64,000 nucleotides of DNA from Mycobacterium colombiense CECT 3035 (GCF_002105755.1 NZ_CP020821.1:3658001-3722000), one strand, 5' to 3'; positions 47,305 through 60,785 are shown, numbered from the stretch's first letter. Numbers and translations are program-made. The notes: a model not told the origin generated them from the letters alone.

Positions 47305-48623
47305 AGCTCCCCTTGCGGGCAACTCGCCGCTTCCGAGACGGCGGCCGCGAGGCCGTGCTCGACCACGCGGTCGGAGAAATCGTCGCCCGGGCAGCGGCCC
47401 TGGTCGACCAGGCGGACCAGCCGCTGCATCGAATCGGCGAGCTCGGCGGGCGCTTTCGCGGCGGCGACGGCCATGCAGGCGTTGGCCGCCGCGTACAGCC
47501 GCCGGTCCCGCAGCCCCACCCGGGCCGCGGTGTCCCACGCGGTGGCCACCGGTTCGACGGCCTCGGCCGCGATGTCGGCGGCGTCCGGGTCGTCGAGCAG
47601 GACCGCCAGCGTGAACGCGACGGCGGGCCACAACGCGTCGGGCACGCTGTCCAGATACCGGATCTCCAGCCACTGCCTGGGCCGCACCGGCGGGAACAGT
47701 GTGGTCAGGTGGTACTCCAGGTCGGCGACGCTCGGGCGACGATCCCCGAGCAACACGCGGCCGTCGACCCAGTCGGCGAACGGCACCCACTGCGTGACGG
47801 CCTCGGCGTCGGGATTGTGCACCAGCATCACCGGCGCCTTGAGCGCATACCGCCCCCAGTCGGTGCCCGGGTCGTCACCGCTGGCGCCCAGGATGGGTCC
47901 ACAGCGCGCCGAGTCCATCCGGCCCCACACCCGCTGCCGGCTCGACACCCAGCCGGTGAAGTCACCGTCCAGCATCGGCGAGTTCGCGGTGATCGCGATC
48001 ATGGTGGGCCCCAACGCATGTGCGAGACGGACCCGGGCTGCCCAGCCGTCGCGCGGCCCGGCGTCCAGATTGACCTGAATCGAGGCGGTCGACGTCATCA
48101 TCGCCGCGCCGGCCTCCCCGGAGCGGCTGGTCGCGAAGAACTGCTCCATCGCGCGGTAGCGGGCCCCGGGGTTGATGCGCTTGGGCGGGCGCAGCGGGTC
48201 GGCGCCGAGGAACACCAGGCCCAGCCCCGCAGCGGCAAACGCCGGCCGGAGCACGGCCTGATCGCGGCGCATGGCGTCGATGGCCGGCAGCACGCCGTCG
48301 GCGGGCGGCCCGGACAGTTCGACGGCGCCGCCGGGTTCCACGGTGATCCTGCTGCCGCCCGGCAGCGCGGGCAGCGCGTCGAGCACGTCGCTGATCTCGC
48401 TCCAGCTCGGCCTGCGGTGCGGGTCGGCCGGGTCGTGGCAATGGGCCTCCAACTCGAGCCCGACCCGCCCCAGCGGCGCGTCCACCAGACATCCCTCGGC
48501 GATGTAGTGCGCGACGGCCGCGGAGTCGCCCAGTTCGGCGATGTCGAGCTCGGGGGCGGGGTCGGCTCCGGCCACGCGCGACTCCGACTGCGAAGCCGCG
48601 GCAGTGATCGGCGCGAACGTCAT
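47301..48623 (-). CDS. egtA: EgtA, glutamate-cysteine ligase
   Basis: A 440-residue glutamate-cysteine ligase that makes gamma-glutamylcysteine for ergothioneine. Landmarks are [27 protein letters not shown], and [15 protein letters not shown], followed by [14 protein letters not shown]. The ATG giving [10 protein letters not shown] is chosen. It is the first gene of the egtABCDE operon; the 169 bp upstream (48624-48792) should hold its promoter, though I see no clear motif. Confidence 0.93.
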   Translation of the reverse strand: MTFAPITAAASQSESRVAGADPAPELDIAELGDSAAVAHYIAEGCLVDAPLGRVGLELEAHCHDPADPHRRPSWSEISDVLDALPALPGGSRITVEPGGAVELSGPPADGVLPAIDAMRRDQAVLRPAFAAAGLGLVFLGADPLRPPKRINPGARYRAMEQFFATSRSGEAGAAMMTSTASIQVNLDAGPRDGWAARVRLAHALGPTMIAITANSPMLDGDFTGWVSSRQRVWGRMDSARCGPILGASGDDPGTDWGRYALKAPVMLVHNPDAEAVTQWVPFADWVDGRVLLGDRRPSVADLEYHLTTLFPPVRPRQWLEIRYLDSVPDALWPAVAFTLAVLLDDPDAADIAAEAVEPVATAWDTAARVGLRDRRLYAAANACMAVAAAKAPAELADSMQRLVRLVDQGRCPGDDFSDRVVEHGLAAAVSEAASCPQGEL

Positions 48624-48792
48624 ATCACGATCCCTTCGGGCCCGGGCAAGCCTGAACATGCACCTGCGGACCGCTTCCCAGCGCAGCTAATCGGCACCAC
48701 TTCGTCTAGTGCTTCATCTATCAGACGCCCCCGACATATTCCCTTCTGTGCACGTTGAGGTGCTCGGGACAGACGGTTACCCAATCGCTCGC

Positions 48793-49464
48793 TTATTGAC
48801 CCAACGCGTTCTGCATCGCCCCAGCTAGCACGTTCACCGCAGGTCCGGCGTTGCCGGATTGGCACACTTTCGCCTGCAGCAACACGTTTTCGCGCAGCCT
48901 GGTTTGATTGAAGCACCGGCGATCGGTGCCGGCCTCCTGCTTCGTCCAGTTCTCGTCGGCCGGGCCGGCCGGCCCGCCGTCGAACGACCACACCTGTGTG
49001 GTGCCGTTGTCCAGGTGGAGCGCGGTCGTCTGTCCCGAACAGCCCACCGTTCGATCCACCACCCGATGAAATGCCCGGCCAGCCGCCTCGTTGGTGGCGA
49101 ACACCCCGACGGCCTGTTTGACCAGATGGGTCTGGTCGGTGGCCGACGTCTGGGTGACGGCCCCGTTGAACGACGCCAGGTCGGGGTCGTTGTACACCTC
49201 GGGCAAGCCGATGTCCGCCCAGTTGTTGCAGTCCGGCAGGTCCACCCAGTCACCTTGCCCGGGCTGGGTGAACACCGACTCCCATCCCATCTGCCCGCCG
49301 ACGATGTTGCCCACCGATCCCTTGCCCAGCACGGCGTAGTTCACCACGCCGGGCTCCGAGGGGTGCGCGGCCGCGACCGGAATTGCGGCCGCGCCCGCGA
49401 GACCCGAGCCGATGGCCATCGCGGCCCCGAGCAGCTGGGCAACCTGCGTAACCCGCATGGTCAT
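48793..49464 (-). CDS. Secreted PknH-like sensor-domain protein (Rv3705c-like)
   Basis: A 223-residue protein with an N-terminal signal-like helix (AQLLGAAMAIGSGLAGAAAIPV) and a domain related to the extracellular sensor domain of mycobacterial kinase PknH. Four cysteines (in LPDCNNW, TVGCSGQ, DRRCFNQ and AKVCQSG) probably form two disulfides. It has no kinase domain, so it may bind a ligand or partner in the cell envelope. It corresponds to Rv3705c. Confidence 0.83.
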   Translation of the reverse strand: MTMRVTQVAQLLGAAMAIGSGLAGAAAIPVAAAHPSEPGVVNYAVLGKGSVGNIVGGQMGWESVFTQPGQGDWVDLPDCNNWADIGLPEVYNDPDLASFNGAVTQTSATDQTHLVKQAVGVFATNEAAGRAFHRVVDRTVGCSGQTTALHLDNGTTQVWSFDGGPAGPADENWTKQEAGTDRRCFNQTRLRENVLLQAKVCQSGNAGPAVNVLAGAMQNALGQ

Positions 49465-49496
49465 GCAGCGATCATGCCAGGCGCACCGGAGTGCGG

Positions 49497-50945
49497 TCAG
49501 CCCCCGTTGCCCCGGACGCCGTCCTCGACCTTTTTGCCGAGGTCTGGGTCGACGTTGCGCCAGTACTCGAACACCCGCGACAGCACCGGCTCCTTCACGC
49601 CTTGGGAGACGTGGCCAATGATGTTGTGCGCCAGGCGTTCCCTGGCCGCATCATCGAGGACCTCGCGGACCATGGTGCCGGCCTGCCCCCAGTCGTCGTC
49701 CTCGGCGTGCAGCGTGTAGGCCGAGCGGACCATGTCCCCGTCGGCATGCCAGCGGATCTCGGCGGCGCATGCCGGGTCGGCGTGCGGCCCACCATAGGAA
49801 TTGGGCGCATACACGGGGTCGGAGACGTTGTTGATGCGCATGGCGCCGTCTTTGGAGTAGCTGTTCACCTCGACTCTGGGGGTGTTGACCGGGATCTGCC
49901 GGTAGTTGGTCCCCAGCCGGGCGCGGTGGGCGTCGGAGTACGAGAAGCCGCGCGCCTGCAGCATCTTGTCCGGGCTCAGGCCGGTGCCGGGCACGGTGTT
50001 GTTCGGTTCGAAGGCCGCCTGCTCGATCTCGGCGTGGTAGTCGGTGACGTTGCGGTTCAGCGTCATCTTGCCGACGTCGATCAGCGGATAGTCGCCGTGC
50101 GGCCAGACCTTGGTCAGGTCGAAGGGGTTGAACCGGTAATTCTTGGCTTCCTCGTACGGCATGATCTGCATCTTCAGCGTCCAGCTCGGGTGATCCCCCC
50201 GCTCGATCGACTCGAACAGGTCGCGCTGGTGGTAGTCGCCGTCCTCGCCGGCCAACCGGTCGGCGTCCTCCTGGGTGAGGAACTCGATGCCCTGATCGGT
50301 GATGAAGTGATACTTCACCCAGAAGATCTCGCCGGCCGCGTTGATCCAGCTGTAGGTGTGGCTGCTGTAGCCGTTCATGTTCCGCCAGGTCTTGGGGATT
50401 CCGCGGTCGCCCATCAGCCAGGTCACCTGGTGCGCCGACTCCGGGGACAGGCTCCAGAAGTCCCACTGCATGTTGTGGTCGCGCACGTTACTCGCCTGCA
50501 GGCGCTTCTGCGACCGGATGAAGTGCTGGAATTTCAGCGGATCCCGCATGAAGAAGACCGGGGTGTTGTTGCCGACCAGGTCGAAATTGCCCTCGCTCGT
50601 ATAGAACTTGAGCGCGAAGCCCCGCGGGTCGCGCCAGGTGTCTGGGCTGCCGCGCTCGCCGGCGACGGTGGAAAACCGGGCCAACATGTCGGTTTTGGTG
50701 CCCGGCGCGAACACCGCGGCCCGGGTGTACTGGCTGACGTCATTGGTCACTTCGAAATGCCCATACGCGCCACCACCTTTGGCGTGCGGCTGGCGCTCCG
50801 GGATGCGCTCCCGATTGAACATCGCCATCTGTTCGATCAGGTAGTGGTCCTGCAACAGAATCGGGCCGTCTGGGCCGATCGTCAGCGACTGGTCGTCGCT
50901 CGGCGCAGCGATGCCGGCGTCAGTGGTCGTGAAACGCTCCGTCAT
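49497..50945 (-). CDS. Monofunctional heme catalase (small-subunit type)
   Basis: A 482-residue catalase that splits hydrogen peroxide. The catalytic His54 is in [15 protein letters not shown], the Asn is in [14 protein letters not shown], and the heme-ligand Tyr is in [14 protein letters not shown]. The length fits clade 3 catalases. It has no counterpart at this place in the M. tuberculosis order as I know it, so it is an accessory gene. The ATG start and an upstream 245-bp gap indicate its own promoter. Confidence 0.92.
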   Translation of the reverse strand: MTERFTTTDAGIAAPSDDQSLTIGPDGPILLQDHYLIEQMAMFNRERIPERQPHAKGGGAYGHFEVTNDVSQYTRAAVFAPGTKTDMLARFSTVAGERGSPDTWRDPRGFALKFYTSEGNFDLVGNNTPVFFMRDPLKFQHFIRSQKRLQASNVRDHNMQWDFWSLSPESAHQVTWLMGDRGIPKTWRNMNGYSSHTYSWINAAGEIFWVKYHFITDQGIEFLTQEDADRLAGEDGDYHQRDLFESIERGDHPSWTLKMQIMPYEEAKNYRFNPFDLTKVWPHGDYPLIDVGKMTLNRNVTDYHAEIEQAAFEPNNTVPGTGLSPDKMLQARGFSYSDAHRARLGTNYRQIPVNTPRVEVNSYSKDGAMRINNVSDPVYAPNSYGGPHADPACAAEIRWHADGDMVRSAYTLHAEDDDWGQAGTMVREVLDDAARERLAHNIIGHVSQGVKEPVLSRVFEYWRNVDPDLGKKVEDGVRGNGG

Positions 50946-51190
50946 TCCGCTCTCTCCTCGTCACCGGGCTGCAGGCCGCGGCACCCGAGGTCACACACCG
51001 TGGAACCGAAACCACTTGAGCATCAAGCATTTTCAGTACCGCGGTGCGCGGCCCGGATCTTCCGGCCTGCAATCGAGTATTCCCCTCATCTTGACCAAGT
51101 CAAGAAATGCGGGCGACTTCCGATCGGCCGCCCACTACGGGCTAATACCCATTCCGGGCACGACTTAAGGCGTGACTTGACCGCCCGCGG
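50946..51190. other. Intergenic region upstream of catalase
   Basis: A 245-bp gap between the catalase start and the end of the proline-rich membrane gene, both on the minus strand. It has AT-richer patches near 51020-51040 and 51090-51110. I looked for a SigF-type promoter and found a GGTTT box without a properly spaced GGGTA. No gene is seen. Confidence 0.35.
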
Positions 51191-51742
51191 TCAGGGGCGC
51201 GGCGGCGGGGGTGCGCCGGGGCCCGGGTTGACGCCGGGCGGCTGACCCGGGCCGCTGACACCCGGGCCGGCGACCGGTCCACCGGGACCGCCCGGACCGC
51301 CGGGGGGCATCGGAACGATCAAGCCGGGACCGGTGGGCCCGTATCCCCATGGTCCGTTGTCGGGTCCGCCCGGGCCGCCGGGCCCGCCGTACCACGGTCC
51401 GTAGCCGCCGGGCGCGCCGTACTGCCCGGGTCCGTTACCCGGCCCGGGGCCACCCCACGGCCCATTGCCCGGTCCCGGGCCGCCGGGGCCCGCCGGATGG
51501 AACATGCCGTGGTGGTGATGGTGGCAGTAGTAGTTGTGCTTCCAGATGAAAGCGCCGACAAAGAAGGCCGACGTGAGGATGAAGACGACGCCCGCGACGA
51601 TCACCACCCAGGCGGCCGCCGTGTAGAGCCGCGGCGGCTTCACCCTGTGCGGGGGCGGCGGCGGTGGCGTGGTGACGGGTGCGGCCGGGGTCGACTCCGT
51701 GGGTGGTGTCGGCTCGGTGTGTGGTTCGGGTGTCTCGCTCAT
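51191..51742 (-). CDS. Single-helix membrane protein with His cluster and Gly/Pro-rich tail
   Basis: A 183-residue protein: Pro/Thr-rich cytoplasmic start, one membrane helix (about 40-65: AAAWVVIVAGVVFILTSAFF), a histidine cluster KHNYYCHHHHHGMFH and a long Gly/Pro-rich tail. It is a paralogue of the next gene upstream; both start with MSET and have the same plan. They fall at the place of Rv3705A/Rv3706c. The His cluster could bind metal, which is inference only. Confidence 0.78.
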   Translation of the reverse strand: MSETPEPHTEPTPPTESTPAAPVTTPPPPPPHRVKPPRLYTAAAWVVIVAGVVFILTSAFFVGAFIWKHNYYCHHHHHGMFHPAGPGGPGPGNGPWGGPGPGNGPGQYGAPGGYGPWYGGPGGPGGPDNGPWGYGPTGPGLIVPMPPGGPGGPGGPVAGPGVSGPGQPPGVNPGPGAPPPPRP

Positions 51743-51846
51743 GCCTTGCCATACTGCCCCGCATGCCTGATCCCTAACAGGCCCAGGCGGCAAAAATGTT
51801 GTGAATCGAGATGCGCCGGTTAGACGCCGGTGACCCCGAAAGACTG

Positions 51847-51879
51847 GTGGCCCGGCGCTCGCGAGGAGCGCCGGGCCAC
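51847..51879 (-). terminator. Strong hairpin terminator between the two His/Gly/Pro-rich genes
   Basis: A perfect 14-bp stem (GTGGCCCGGCGCTC with GAGCGCCGGGCCAC) with a 5-base loop lies 18 bp after the stop of the upstream minus-strand gene. It lacks a T-run, as is common for mycobacterial terminators. Confidence 0.75.
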
Positions 51880-51896
51880 TGGTTGACAACGGTTTT

Positions 51897-52361
51897 TCAG
51901 TTGGTCAGCACGATGACGCTCGGGACCTGACCCGTCGTGGCCGCGGAGTGGAAGACCGACGGCGGGAGCTGACCCGGGGCCATGCCGCTGGGACGCACGC
52001 CCGACGGAGCCGGAGGAGCGGTGGTGGCTCCCGGACCGTTCTGTCCGCCCTGTCCACCCTGGCCGCCCTGGCCACCCGGCGCGCCCGGGCCGCCGAAGTT
52101 GCCCGGTCCACCGGGGCCGCGGTGGTGAACCATCGCGTGGTGGTGCTTGTGGTGGTGGTGGCCGTGATGGCCGCCGCGGTGGCCGAGGATGAAGCCGGTG
52201 AAGAAGATGACCGCGACGATGAACACGATCCCGGCGACGATGGCGACCCACGCGGCGAGTTGGAAGACCCGCGGGGCCCGGTAGGCCGCCGCCGCTTCGG
52301 CGGCGACCGGTGCAGTGGCGGTGGAGTGCCGCACAGTGGGGGTTTCAGATGTTTCACTCAT
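51897..52361 (-). CDS. Single-helix membrane protein with dense His cluster (paralogue)
   Basis: A 154-residue protein with a short soluble start, one membrane helix (about 34-60: LAAWVAIVAGIVFIVAVIFF), then GHRGGHHGHHHHKHHHAMVH and a Gly/Gln/Pro-rich tail ending in a hydrophobic VPSVIVLTN. The same design as its downstream paralogue points to gene duplication. A role in metal binding at the cell envelope is possible but not shown. A terminator hairpin separates it from the paralogue. Confidence 0.78.
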   Translation of the reverse strand: MSETSETPTVRHSTATAPVAAEAAAAYRAPRVFQLAAWVAIVAGIVFIVAVIFFTGFILGHRGGHHGHHHHKHHHAMVHHRGPGGPGNFGGPGAPGGQGGQGGQGGQNGPGATTAPPAPSGVRPSGMAPGQLPPSVFHSAATTGQVPSVIVLTN

Positions 52362-52463
52362 GAGACAAATGATGAAGCCGTTAACAGTAGTGGCGGCTAT
52401 GCGCTGCTTATGTAGCAGCTGTGAACCAAAGGCCCCGCTCAGCGGGCATATCGCCCCCGGGAA

Positions 52464-52796
52464 TCAGCGGTGGTCGTCGGCCGCATCGCGGTGGTCGTCG
52501 GCAACGTCACGTTCCCGTCGCGCCGTGGCTCGTTCTTTTTCCGCTCGGCTCAGGTGGCGTTCCGCATTCTCGGGCTCGTGTGCCGCATGCACCTCGTGAG
52601 CGTCGGCCGCTCGCCGGTGCAGTTCGGCTGCCTGTTCGTGAAGCTGCATGGCGCTTTTGTGCGCAGCCAGTGACCGGGCGTGGGCTTGTTGCGCTCGAGC
52701 GTGGGCTCGAGCGGCGTCTTCGCGCGTCACGGGTTTGCGAGCGGCGAGTTCGGCTCGGCGCTTGGCTTCTTCGGTTTCGCCTTCGCCCACTGGCAC
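52464..52796 (-). CDS. Ala/His/Glu-rich coiled-coil protein
   Basis: A 110-residue, highly charged, helix-forming protein made of Ala-rich heptad-like stretches (AHARAQQAHARSLAAHKSAM, LHEQAAELHRRAADAHEVHA) ending in DVADDHRDAADDHR. It looks like one long coiled coil. No family function is known to me. I choose the GTG giving VPVGEGETEEAK, because codons before it start with TTG and lack a ribosome site. It lies between the membrane genes and the DUF4185 gene. Confidence 0.62.
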   Translation of the reverse strand: MPVGEGETEEAKRRAELAARKPVTREDAARAHARAQQAHARSLAAHKSAMQLHEQAAELHRRAADAHEVHAAHEPENAERHLSRAEKERATARRERDVADDHRDAADDHR

Positions 52797-52884
52797 CTCC
52801 AACGCTGGCGCGTACCTCAACGTACAACGCGAAGGTCGGGTTCGGCCGCGCTTCGGAGGGCCTCCAAGATCCGTTGCGGACGGA

Positions 52885-54045
52885 TCAGGGCTGTTGACCG
52901 GGCCGCAGCGGGTTGACCGCGAACTGGATCACCCGGTACGGCGCAGCCACCCGCGCGCGAGTGTCCCACTGGCTCACGAAGATTCGCAGCTCGTCCAGCG
53001 TGGACCCGGGTGAGATGTAACCGCCGTACGGTTGCGCGAGCCGGTTGTCGTAGGGCGGCGGCAGGCTCTCGGCCGGATCCGGCCACTCGTCGTGCTGCAC
53101 CACCGTGGTGACCGGCGCGTCGCCCAGGCCCGTCGGGTCGTCGGCCACCCGGACCTCCATGTTGCCCGTGACGGCGTTGAAATAGGACAGCACCGCCTTG
53201 CCGTCGATCTGCCGAATGCACATCTCGCCGACCGCGTCCGGCCACAGCGGCGTCGGTGGCTTGCCCCAGCCCCCTCCCGGGCCGGCCGCCCAGCCCTGCC
53301 ACCGCGACCGATCGGTGAACGTCTGCGGGGTGGCCCGGTAGAGCAGCACCGGGTCCCTGCGGGTGAAACTGTCGGCGACGATGTAGACCCACCCGCTGGG
53401 CGAGTCCGGGGTGGGGATCGGGTCGTAATAGCCGCTGATCTGCGTCTGCGAGCCGCCCTGGTACGACGCGGGCCGCTTGGATCCCGGGATCGTCTGCCAG
53501 CCCGCGCGGGCCGGCTCGGCGCTCACCAGGCGTGAGGTCTGCGGCTCGAGGTTTTTGGTCGTCGTCACCAGCAGGTAGTTGCGCCGGTTGATCTGGACCA
53601 CCCCGGCCGGCAACTGCGAGGCGCCCGGCGGGGCGGGGTCGGCCAGCAGCGGATTGCTGATGCCGGTGACCCCGGTGTAGCGCACCCCGCCCGGGTCGTC
53701 GACGGACGCGGTGTCGACGCGCAGCGCGACCGGCGCGTACCAGCCGCCGAAACCGACCCCCTGGCCGGCGAAGCTGTCGCCGCACACCTGGAGCAACTCG
53801 GCGGGGAATTCGACGAACTCACACAGGTCGGTCGCGCCGATGCCGTAGTCCCCGGTCGGTGTGCCGGTGCCCGCGGTGGGGCCGATGCGCAGCACCTGGC
53901 CGGGCGCCAGCGGCTGCAGCACGGGCTCGGGGGCGGGCGCGGCCGGATCGGCGTGCGCGGCGCTGGAAAACCATTGCGGCAGAACCAAACACGCCGCGGC
54001 GAACAGTGAGCACCGCACGCCCAGGCGAGCGTGGGTGGTGCTCAC
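52885..54045 (-). CDS. Secreted DUF4185 protein (Rv3707c-like)
   Basis: A 386-residue exported protein with a signal peptide (LGVRCSLFAAACLVLPQWFS, cleavage near SSAAHA) and a DUF4185 domain, probably a five-bladed propeller as in sugar-active proteins (GDYGIGATDLCEF, GWVYIVADSFTRRDPVLLY). The substrate is unknown. The GTG start lies 7 bp after the asd stop on the same strand, so it may be transcribed with ask-asd. It corresponds to Rv3707c. Confidence 0.84.
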   Translation of the reverse strand: MSTTHARLGVRCSLFAAACLVLPQWFSSAAHADPAAPAPEPVLQPLAPGQVLRIGPTAGTGTPTGDYGIGATDLCEFVEFPAELLQVCGDSFAGQGVGFGGWYAPVALRVDTASVDDPGGVRYTGVTGISNPLLADPAPPGASQLPAGVVQINRRNYLLVTTTKNLEPQTSRLVSAEPARAGWQTIPGSKRPASYQGGSQTQISGYYDPIPTPDSPSGWVYIVADSFTRRDPVLLYRATPQTFTDRSRWQGWAAGPGGGWGKPPTPLWPDAVGEMCIRQIDGKAVLSYFNAVTGNMEVRVADDPTGLGDAPVTTVVQHDEWPDPAESLPPPYDNRLAQPYGGYISPGSTLDELRIFVSQWDTRARVAAPYRVIQFAVNPLRPGQQP

Positions 54046-54052
54046 CCGCTTG

Positions 54053-56353
<2,301 letters not shown>

Positions 56354-56517
56354 GTTTTTTCCTGCCTCTCCGGGCCTGCGCACTTCAATTTCGGGTATAA
56401 GTCCACAACAGAATACGTGCCCCCGCATGGTGATTTACGTCGCGATACCTGGTTCCCCGGCCTGCGCATTCGCTACCGTCTCAGCGGCATTTTTACCCAG
56501 CCGCTAAAAGCGGTAAA

Positions 56518-56568
56518 GTGCAGGACGTGCAGCGGGTGCTCCTCCTCGGACGCCGCGACGGGGTCTGA
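56518..56568 (+). CDS. Leader peptide with three Leu codons upstream of leuA
   Basis: A 16-codon open frame starting at GTG reads VQDVQRVLLLGRRDGV and ends in TGA. Three successive CTC codons in such a short frame, 78 bp before leuA, suggest a leucine-sensing attenuator leader. Ribosome stalling at the Leu codons would decide which RNA hairpin forms. Candidate leaders of this type have been predicted before leuA in other actinobacteria. Confidence 0.68.
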   Translation: MQDVQRVLLLGRRDGV

Positions 56569-56570
56569 TC

Positions 56571-56613
56571 CAGACCGGCTTCCCGTCGCGGGTGTTCGCG
56601 ATGCGCCGGTCTG
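56571..56613 (+). promoter_or_regulatory. Attenuator-like hairpin between the Leu leader and leuA
   Basis: A perfect 9-bp stem (CAGACCGGC with GCCGGTCTG) starts two bases after the leader stop codon and ends 33 bp before leuA. The loop holds further pairing options (GCGGGTGTTCGCG). This is the expected place for a terminator or a ribosome-site sequestering structure. Confidence 0.62.
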
Positions 56614-56627
56614 AAGTTCCCTTCTGA

Positions 56628-58454
<1,827 letters not shown>

Positions 58455-59447
58455 TCAGAACAGCGCCAGCTGCTGGTCCAGCGTGCTGGCGTCGGTGAAC
58501 TCGTCCATGCTGGTGCCGCCGATGACTGCGCCGACGCAGTCCATGAACTGCGCGTCGGAAATCACCGGCACTCCCAGCTGCCGGGCGAGGTAGCCCTTGC
58601 CCTGCTCGGCGGCGGGATCGTTGCAGACCACCAGCGAGGTCTCCCGGTCGACGGCGTCGGTGTAGGCCAGCCCGGCGTGCAGGATGCGCTCGACGAGCTC
58701 CTCGTGGGTGCGGCCCACCTCGGCGGCCAGCGCCACCCGCATGCCCTGCACCAGCGGCCGGCCGCCGACGTAGGGGCCCGGGTTGAGATAGGGGCAGGGC
58801 ATCCGGGACGCGAGCACCTTGAGCGGTCGCAGTTCGTCGTGGGTGACCCGGCCGTTCGGCCAGCGGCGCCGGGTCACCGGATGAATCGGCAGCCAGATGT
58901 CACCGGCGCGGGCCAGCTTGAGCGCCGAGGCCAGCACGTGGGTGAGCACCATCGCGTCGTCGAAGGCGTCGTGCGGCCGCTCCTGGGTGACGCCCCAATG
59001 CGCGGCGAGCGTCTCCAGCCGCAGGTTCTGCACGCCGAGGTCCAGCCGCCGGGCCAGCTCGACCGTGCACATGACGCTGTCGACGGGCAGCTCGGTCTCG
59101 GCGAGTTCGGCCTCGGCGGCCAGAAACGCGTAGTCGAACGCCACGTTATGGGCCACCAGGGTGCGACCGCGCAGCACCTCGGCCACGTCGCCGACGATGT
59201 CGGCGAACTGGGGCTGGTCTTCGAGCATGGCGGCGGTCAGCCCGTGCACGTGGGTGGGACCGGGGTCCACGCCGGGGTTGAGCAGGCTCACCACCGAATG
59301 TTCGACGTTGCCGTCGGCGTCCAGCCCGAGCGCCGCCACGCTGATGATCCGCGCCTGACCCGGCCGAAAGCCCGAGGTCTCGACGTCGACGACGGCCCAG
59401 CCGGCGTCCGGCTCGCTGGCCGGCCGACCCCAGGACACCCCGCTCAT
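58455..59447 (-). CDS. DnaQ-like DEDDh exonuclease with BRCT domain and clamp-binding tail
   Basis: A 330-residue protein. The exonuclease domain has Exo I VVDVETSGF, Exo II HNVAFDYAFL and Exo III HDAFDDAM, so the DEDDh active site is complete. A BRCT domain follows (about 235-305). The last residues, DQQLALF, fit the short linear motif that binds the DNA polymerase sliding clamp. It resembles Rv3711c (annotated dnaQ). Its stop directly abuts the leuA stop on the other strand. Proofreading or repair-linked trimming at the clamp is a reasonable inference. Confidence 0.88.
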   Translation of the reverse strand: MSGVSWGRPASEPDAGWAVVDVETSGFRPGQARIISVAALGLDADGNVEHSVVSLLNPGVDPGPTHVHGLTAAMLEDQPQFADIVGDVAEVLRGRTLVAHNVAFDYAFLAAEAELAETELPVDSVMCTVELARRLDLGVQNLRLETLAAHWGVTQERPHDAFDDAMVLTHVLASALKLARAGDIWLPIHPVTRRRWPNGRVTHDELRPLKVLASRMPCPYLNPGPYVGGRPLVQGMRVALAAEVGRTHEELVERILHAGLAYTDAVDRETSLVVCNDPAAEQGKGYLARQLGVPVISDAQFMDCVGAVIGGTSMDEFTDASTLDQQLALF

Positions 59448-59546
59448 GCTCTGAGGATGGCACGGCCGACCGACATCATCCGGCCGCTACGCGGCCGTGT
59501 CGGCGGGGAATTCGATACGGCCGCGGCGCGCATTTAAACTTCCCGG

Positions 59547-60785
59547 GTGATTACCACCCGCGCTCGTCTGGCCCTCGCCGCGGGAGCCGGCGCGCGCTGG
59601 GCGTCGCGGGTGACCGGGCGCGGCGCGGGGGCGATGATCGGCGGCCTGATCGCGATGACGCTGGACCGCTCGGTTCTCCGGCAGCTCGCCGGCGGCCGGC
59701 GCACCGTCATCGTCACCGGCACCAACGGCAAATCCACCACCACCAGGATGACCTCGGCCGCGCTGGCGACGCTGGGCCCGGTGGCCACCAACGCCGAAGG
59801 CGCCAACATGGACGCCGGCCTGGTCGCCGCGCTGGCCGGCAAGCGCGATGCGCCGCTGGCGGCCCTGGAAGTCGACGAGATGCACGTGCCGCACGTCTCC
59901 GACGCCGTCGAGCCCGGCGTCGTCGTGCTGCTCAACCTGTCCCGCGACCAGCTGGACCGGGTCGGCGAGATCAACGTCATCGAGCGGACCCTGCGCGCCG
60001 GCCTGGCCCGGCACCCGAGGGCCGTCGTCGTGGCCAACTGCGACGACGTGCTGATGACGTCGGCGGCCTACGACAGCCCGAACGTGGTGTGGGTGGCCGC
60101 GGGAGGTGCGTGGTCGAACGATTCGGTCAGCTGCCCGCGCAGCGGCGAGATCATCGTCCGCGAGCCGGGGCACTGGTACTCCACCGGCGCGGACTTCAAG
60201 CGGCCGAGCCCGCACTGGTGGTTCGACGACGACGCCCTCTACGGGCCCGACGGGCTGGCCCTGCCGATGCGGCTGGCGCTGCCGGGCGCGGTCAACCGGG
60301 GCAACGCCGCCCAGGCCGTCGCGGCCGCGGTCGCGTTGGGCGCCGATCCCGCGTCGGCGGTCGCGGCGGTCTCGGCGGTCGACGAGGTCGCGGGGCGTTA
60401 CCGGACCGTCCGGGTCGGTGCCCACGAGGTGCGCATCCTGCTGGCGAAGAACCCCGCCGGCTGGCAGGAGGCGCTGTCGATGGTCGACAAGCATGCCGCC
60501 GGGGTGGTCATCTCGGTCAACGGCCAGGTGCCCGACGGGGAGGACCTGTCGTGGCTCTGGGACGTGCGGTTCGAGCACGTAGCGGAGGCCTGCAAAGGGA
60601 CAGTGGTGGCCGCCGGGGAACGCGGGACCGACCTCGCGGTGCGGCTGGGCTACGCGGGCGTCGAGCACACGTTGGTGCACGACACCGTCGCCGCGATCGC
60701 GGGATGCCCGCCCGGACGGGTGGAGGTCGTCGCCAACTACACCGCGTTCCTGCAGTTGCAACGAGCGTTGGCGCGCCATGGCTGA
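59547..60785 (+). CDS. murT: MurT, lipid II isoglutaminyl synthase catalytic subunit
   Basis: A 412-residue Mur-ligase-like protein. With GatD it amidates the D-glutamate of lipid II. The P-loop is VTGTNGKSTTTRM, and the central domain has LNLSRDQLDRVGEIN. The Cys4 zinc ribbon of the staphylococcal enzyme is not kept: only one Cys is left in VSCPRSGEII, and the later positions read STGADF. The DUF1727 C-terminal domain is present. The gene overlaps gatD by 8 bp. Confidence 0.92.
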   Translation: MITTRARLALAAGAGARWASRVTGRGAGAMIGGLIAMTLDRSVLRQLAGGRRTVIVTGTNGKSTTTRMTSAALATLGPVATNAEGANMDAGLVAALAGKRDAPLAALEVDEMHVPHVSDAVEPGVVVLLNLSRDQLDRVGEINVIERTLRAGLARHPRAVVVANCDDVLMTSAAYDSPNVVWVAAGGAWSNDSVSCPRSGEIIVREPGHWYSTGADFKRPSPHWWFDDDALYGPDGLALPMRLALPGAVNRGNAAQAVAAAVALGADPASAVAAVSAVDEVAGRYRTVRVGAHEVRILLAKNPAGWQEALSMVDKHAAGVVISVNGQVPDGEDLSWLWDVRFEHVAEACKGTVVAAGERGTDLAVRLGYAGVEHTLVHDTVAAIAGCPPGRVEVVANYTAFLQLQRALARHG

